Part shown: piece by piece, positions 60,779 through 64,000 of the stretch
Layout of the letters: the number at the start of each line of letters is the position of its first letter
Numbering within the stretch: position 1 is the first letter of the stretch
Assembly: GCA_030605835.1 (NCBI GenBank)
Contig: JAUWHO010000023.1
Span: forward strand, 265,834-329,833
Reading direction: 5' to 3'
Length of the DNA: 64,000 bases
From: Candidatus Zixiibacteriota bacterium
GTDB taxonomy: Bacteria > Zixibacteria > MSB-5A5 > DG-27
Made by a program: the position numbers and the translations under genes
The notes under the pieces: model-generated
What the model was told of the DNA's origin: nothing
Seen by the model: the letters and a program-made list of their open reading frames with translations, nothing else
Databases searched by the model: none

Positions 60779-61756
60779 ATGCACTTAACCGAGTATCTGA
60801 AGCACAGAGGCGGGAAGACGCTAATCTCCATAGAGATTGTCCCGCCCCAAAAGGGGAAAAGCATAGATCAAATATTCAGAGCCGTGGAAGATTTAATACA
60901 GTTTGATCCCGCTTTCGTCAGCGTCACCTCTCATGCTCACGAGAGAGTCATCCAAAGGGTGGATGGTAAGAAGGTCCTGAGGGTCAAGAGAAAAAGACTG
61001 GACACCAACGCTATCTGTCTGGAACTGGCCGCCAGATACGGCATCGAACCGATACCCCACATAATCTGTGCTGGTTTTACCAGAGACGAGACCGAAGACG
61101 CCCTTTACACCCTGAATTTTCATGAGATAGACAACCTCTTGGCCTTGAGGGGGGACCCTCCCAATAATCAAAAATACAAACCCAGAAGTCACGGGCATGG
61201 ATATGCTTCTGATTTGGTTCAGCAGATAGCTGATCTGAATAAAGGCATTTATCTCGATCCTATAGACAACCCCCTTAAGACCAATTTCTGCATCGGGGTT
61301 GCCGGATATCCAGAAAAGCATCCAGAAGCTTCTGATTTCAAGACCGACCTAAGACATCTGAAGAAGAAGGTTGACGAGGGCGCTGACTACATTTTAACCC
61401 AGATGTTTTTTGATAACAGCATTTATTACAGATTTCTCGAAAAGGCTAAACGGATTGGCATCACGGCTCCAATTATCCCAGGCGTAAAACCGATATACTC
61501 GCTGAAACAGTTAACTTCTGTGCCCAACACCTTTCGGGTCAGCATTCCTGAGGAATTCAAGGAGGAGATGTTGAGATATGAAACTAGAGAGGATGTGAGG
61601 AAACTTGGCATTGAACATACCGTAAGACAATGCGAAGATCTGATTAGAAACGGTGTTCCCTGCATACACTTCTACACCATGAGCCGGGCTGACCCCACAA
61701 CAGAAATCTTGAAGCAGACCTTTGGGGCTAGGGCCGGGAGAAGGATTAGGTTCTGA
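60779..61756 (+). CDS. metF: Methylenetetrahydrofolate reductase
   Basis: 325 residues. TIM-barrel FAD enzyme with the N-terminal SIEIVPPQKGKS, FVSVTSHAHERV, PIPHIICAGFTRDE, NLLALRGDPPN, GVAGYPEKHPEA and ADYILTQMFFD motifs, and the C-terminal IPCIHFYTM-like VPCIHFYTMSRA segment. Generates the methyltetrahydrofolate used by MetE. Eleven bases after metE, so one operon. A remnant of the proline dehydrogenase 3' end follows directly. Confidence 0.95.
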   Translation: MHLTEYLKHRGGKTLISIEIVPPQKGKSIDQIFRAVEDLIQFDPAFVSVTSHAHERVIQRVDGKKVLRVKRKRLDTNAICLELAARYGIEPIPHIICAGFTRDETEDALYTLNFHEIDNLLALRGDPPNNQKYKPRSHGHGYASDLVQQIADLNKGIYLDPIDNPLKTNFCIGVAGYPEKHPEASDFKTDLRHLKKKVDEGADYILTQMFFDNSIYYRFLEKAKRIGITAPIIPGVKPIYSLKQLTSVPNTFRVSIPEEFKEEMLRYETREDVRKLGIEHTVRQCEDLIRNGVPCIHFYTMSRADPTTEILKQTFGARAGRRIRF

Positions 61757-61776
61757 CAGGTCAAGTCAAGGAAAAA

Positions 61777-61828
61777 AAGAGAACTCACTCTTCTTCACCA
61801 GCAACTTTTTCAAAGATTGATTTCCAAA
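61777..61828 (+). repeat. Partial duplicate of the proline dehydrogenase gene end
   Basis: In the PRODH frame this reads KENSLFFTSNFFKD plus stop, matching RENLLFFISNFFKD plus stop of the gene ending at 57599, and continues with the same TGATTTCC flank. Confidence 0.6.
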
Positions 61829-61844
61829 CTGACTACGATAGTTA

Positions 61845-61873
61845 TTGGCTCCTATCGAGCATTTATATATAAT
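61845..61873 (+). promoter_or_regulatory. Sigma-70 promoter of methyltransferase gene
   Basis: TTGGCT (61845-61850), 17-base spacer, TATAAT (61868-61873); perfect -10 box. Confidence 0.55.
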
Positions 61874-61993
61874 TTAGCGAATCGGCAATAGGGATGTGTA
61901 TCCGAATCTGGTTCGGATATGCTGCATGTAAATGAGTTATGGGAAATACTATATTTGTTTGAGAAAAGGAATGATAGGGGCCAACCCGGCAAT

Positions 61994-62641
61994 ATGAAAA
62001 AACTTCTGAAGCGAATTACCCCGGGGCCAATCTGGCAGTTAATGAAAACAGTCTATCACGAATTGAAGAAACTCCAGTATCTCACTGTAGGACGCCCTTT
62101 TAGGCCAGGCGAAACAACAGCCGCCAAACGCCGTCGAATAGAAGAGGGCTTCTTTGACAAGTATTGTCAGGGTAAAGGATTAGACATCGGATATGGCGGC
62201 GATCTTTTAGCACCAAATTGTAAAGGATGGGATAGGGAGCACGGTGATGCGCAGTATCTGCACGGTATGGAAGATGCAAGATTTGACTTTGTCTATTCTT
62301 CACATACACTTGAGCATATGGTTAATCCCGGTATTGCCCTCAGGAATTGGTGGCGGGTTTTGAAACCCGGGGGATATTTAATTTTATACATACCTCATCG
62401 GGATTTATATGAGAAGAAGGAAACTTTACCATCCCGTTGGAATAACGATCACAAACACTTCTTTTTAACAGACACAGATGAAGAGCCGGACACCATCGGC
62501 ATCATTCCACTAATTCAACGAACGCTTGCTAATCAGAAAGTAATTTATGCAAAGGAATGCAATGCGGGTCATACAATTACAGACCCTGAAATACACAGCG
62601 ACGGAGAGTATTCTATAGAGGTAGTTATAAGAAAGGAATGA
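61994..62641 (+). CDS. SAM-dependent methyltransferase (type 11)
   Basis: About 215 residues from the ATG at 61994; a longer in-frame start at 61919 is possible and I cannot decide. Rossmann SAM motif KGLDIGYGGDLLAPNCKGWD, then the DGHGDAQ-like EHGDAQYLHGM, FDFVYSSHTLEHM, and LKPGGYLILYIPH. The local DNA is richer in A and T than the metEF block, suggesting different ancestry. Substrate unknown; such proteins modify sugars or small metabolites. Confidence 0.85.
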   Translation: MKKLLKRITPGPIWQLMKTVYHELKKLQYLTVGRPFRPGETTAAKRRRIEEGFFDKYCQGKGLDIGYGGDLLAPNCKGWDREHGDAQYLHGMEDARFDFVYSSHTLEHMVNPGIALRNWWRVLKPGGYLILYIPHRDLYEKKETLPSRWNNDHKHFFLTDTDEEPDTIGIIPLIQRTLANQKVIYAKECNAGHTITDPEIHSDGEYSIEVVIRKE

Positions 62642-62755
62642 AACCATAGCTTCCCCAACAGCGTGTTTCTGGCTTGATTTCCTCACCCAGATGCCTCTGG
62701 GACTTCATAAGGAGGCGGAGCTTCTATGAAATCCTACCTAAAAGGGGAGAATAAA

Positions 62756-63133
62756 ATGAGAGCAAAGACCCTAATTCTCCTTGTAATTGCCTTCGCTCTA
62801 TTTCAGGGGTGTGAAAAACCCACACTTGTAGTCCCTCAAACGGAAGATTTAAGCGGCTATTGGGACGTTCATCACATCAGATATGACGGTGCTCTGGTGA
62901 GAACTACAAACATTTTCATTAGCCAGTCCGGTGATAGTGTACGGTTTCTGGAGGCGGCGGACACCATATCCACCGGGGTTATCGTTGCTGATACCATAAG
63001 ATGCAGTGATATGTATTACCTCGGCATATCAAGGATATTCATCGATGACAACTCTCATATGCACTCGGAGCCGCCTCTGGCTGAATATTACAAACGTCTT
63101 GACTTCGTCAGACACGGACATGAGAAAGCCTAG
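62756..63133 (+). CDS. Small lipoprotein
   Basis: About 125 residues from the ATG at 62756 (GGGGAG upstream). Lipobox LFQGC places the acylated Cys at residue 18, after a hydrophobic stretch (LILLVIAFALFQGC). The mature part begins EKPTLVVPQTEDLSGYWDVH and looks beta-rich (DSVRFLEAADTISTGVIVADTI). Function unknown; the SGYWDV start resembles lipocalin-like small domains. Confidence 0.75.
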   Translation: MRAKTLILLVIAFALFQGCEKPTLVVPQTEDLSGYWDVHHIRYDGALVRTTNIFISQSGDSVRFLEAADTISTGVIVADTIRCSDMYYLGISRIFIDDNSHMHSEPPLAEYYKRLDFVRHGHEKA

Positions 63134-63214
63134 CTTCTGTCGTTGACAAAGCGTCCACCGACCTCTGCGCACTCCCCCACATTCCGATTGCAGGTGGACA
63201 ATCCATCAAAGCCA

Positions 63215-63242
63215 TAAAGCTTTTTCCATTCTCTGCCGATTA
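63215..63242 (+). promoter_or_regulatory. Sigma-28-type (FliA) promoter
   Basis: TAAA (63215-63218), 16-base gap, GCCGATTA (63235-63242): one mismatch in the -10. Precedes the FlgN-like gene at 63268. Confidence 0.5.
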
Positions 63243-63267
63243 TCTACAGGTAAGGAGACCCTATGAT

Positions 63268-63663
63268 ATGGGCAGGAAGTTCCAGAAGAAGTTGATAGAG
63301 AGGCTGACGGAGATGGTCGATTGTTCCGACGCCATGAACCGCATCCTAAAGGAGCAACAGACCGCCTTGACAATAGACGACTCCGATAGCCTCCTTCAAG
63401 CCATCAATGATATGGACGAGTGTCGCTGCCAACTCCTGGACCTGGATAAGGCCCTCTCCGACCTGAAGGCTTCAACCGAATTCTCCCAACAGGCGACAGA
63501 AATGCCAGAAGTGGAGGGACTCCTCGCGAGGGTCAACTCACTTCAGGAGGAAAATACAAATCTGATGCTTTCGAATCGGGAACTAATCAATACCAAGATA
63601 CGAGTTGCTCCCGAAGAGATAAGGGAACCCCTCTCCGACATGGGCGGATCAGCTCTGAGCTGA
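63268..63663 (+). CDS. Coiled-coil protein, FlgN-like
   Basis: 131 residues with AAGGAGA nine bases before the ATG. Almost entirely helical (KKLIERLTEMVDCSDAMNRILKEQ, LLDLDKALSDLKASTEFSQQA) with a hairpin organisation like FlgN and related flagellar export chaperones, though no clear family motif. The sigma-28 promoter in front supports a flagellar role. Could also be an unrelated small coiled-coil protein. Confidence 0.5.
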   Translation: MGRKFQKKLIERLTEMVDCSDAMNRILKEQQTALTIDDSDSLLQAINDMDECRCQLLDLDKALSDLKASTEFSQQATEMPEVEGLLARVNSLQEENTNLMLSNRELINTKIRVAPEEIREPLSDMGGSALS

Positions 63664-63736
63664 CACCAGAGGCATCAAGCTTTTCTCCAACAGCCAAACC
63701 TCACCCTCTCAACCTACAGATTTCCCCCAGGGGCGC

Positions 63737-63764
63737 TAAAGTTTCTCACCATAATTGTCGATAA
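63737..63764 (+). promoter_or_regulatory. Sigma-28-type (FliA) promoter
   Basis: TAAAGTTT (63737-63744), 12-base gap, GTCGATAA (63757-63764): the -35 is a perfect match to the E. coli FliA consensus, one mismatch in the -10. Directs transcription toward the right edge. Confidence 0.6.
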
Positions 63765-63791
63765 ACTTGATGGTCAGTTTTTGAACAGCGT

Positions 63792-63827
63792 CGCCGGAGT
63801 TCTGCCTCTGGCGGGAGGTTTTTGTTT
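63792..63827 (+). promoter_or_regulatory. Possible mutually exclusive hairpins in the leader
   Basis: CGCCGGAG / CTCTGGCG (63792-63799 with 63806-63813) competes with CCTC / GAGG (63805-63808 with 63815-63818) followed by TTTTTGTTT. It contains a GGA motif of the kind CsrA binds. Speculative. Confidence 0.3.
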
Positions 63828-64000
63828 GAGTTGCAGCTGCTTTTCGCGTCAGAGTGGAATCCCGCAAGGCATTGCCAAAAAAGCTCATAGTTCAAGACTT
63901 GCATGCTTCGAGCCGACCGGCCCTCTGCTCGGCCAGAGAAGATTGAGCCTGATCAGAGCCAGAATAGCATCCGGCTTCTACGACCGGCCGGAGGTGATTT

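Larger units (their letters stand above)
63664..64000. other. Leader region with sigma-28 promoter
   Basis: 337 bases. A sigma-28 promoter at 63737-63764 starts a leader of about 230 bases with hairpins (63792-63813; CGACCGGCCGG near 63981) and a ribosome binding site GGAGGTG at 63990-63996. No gene inside; the next gene must start at or just beyond the window edge. Confidence 0.55.

Overview
The window looks like a chromosomal segment of a Gram-negative, probably flagellated bacterium of the FCB assemblage (a Zixibacteria- or KSB1-like candidate lineage is my best guess; I could not search). The grounds are a fused LpxC/FabZ gene heading a lipid A/Kdo operon, several secreted proteins ending in the type IX-style C-terminal sorting domain with the YPNPFN anchor, and FliA/FlgN/CsrA/FliW flagellar regulators. 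gyrB at the left edge and two textbook parS sites near 43.1 kb suggest the segment lies in the origin-proximal part of the chromosome.

Layout. 0-1.2 kb: gyrB 3' end and a RelE-type toxin-antitoxin pair. 1.2-13.5 kb: small hypothetical gene with a strong promoter, secreted M1 peptidase, a MIO-type ammonia-lyase (hutH-like), comM, a tiny lysine-rich protein, a membrane protein, carAB. 13.6-25.8 kb: an accessory stretch of small, mostly monocistronic genes (DUF3795, AHSA1, a glycosyltransferase/GH130 pair, cupins, LUD, ArsM-like, NmrA-like, VOC, isochorismatase, GIY-YIG-like, DUF302, SCP2-cupin, PPOX-like) interspersed with a dispersed palindromic repeat and broken genes. 26-27.9 kb: secreted C25 (gingipain-like) peptidase. 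28.3-39 kb: lpxC/fabZ-lpxA-Gfo/Idh dehydrogenase-lpxB-DUF374 acyltransferase-waaA-lpxK-nadB-guaA, mostly overlapping and co-directional. 39-48.5 kb: regulators: a response regulator with a SHOCT-like tail, a PAS histidine kinase and sigma-54 activator pair, parS sites, and on the minus strand fliA, PilZ, GAF, two CheY-like regulators, flgN, csrA, fliW. 49-54.6 kb: metallophosphoesterase, secreted beta-helix protein, DUF4097 protein, RRM protein, and at least three decayed copies of sorting-domain genes. 54.6-64 kb: membrane glycosyltransferase, archaemetzincin, proline dehydrogenase, TPR protein, metE-metF, methyltransferase, lipoprotein, and a second FlgN-like gene.

How it fits together. The lpx/waa block builds lipid A and attaches Kdo. 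The flagellar regulators appear to form a FliA regulon: I find four good sigma-28-type promoters (TAAA-N15/16-GYCGATAW or close variants), one in front of fliA itself, one in front of the response regulator-flgN-csrA-fliW run, one in front of the FlgN-like gene at 63.3 kb, and one at 63.74 kb that drives a long leader whose ribosome binding site lies in the last ten bases, so its gene (a flagellin or hook-associated protein is my prediction) starts just outside the window. No flagellar structural gene is inside the window. The most unusual observations are this regulon, the parS pair, the graveyard of sorting-domain genes (including one collapsed to signal peptide plus tail), a shared PPQGG module in two otherwise unrelated secreted proteins, a Thr-Ser-Gly MIO motif in the lyase, and a repeat that supplies the last 15 codons of an isochorismatase gene.
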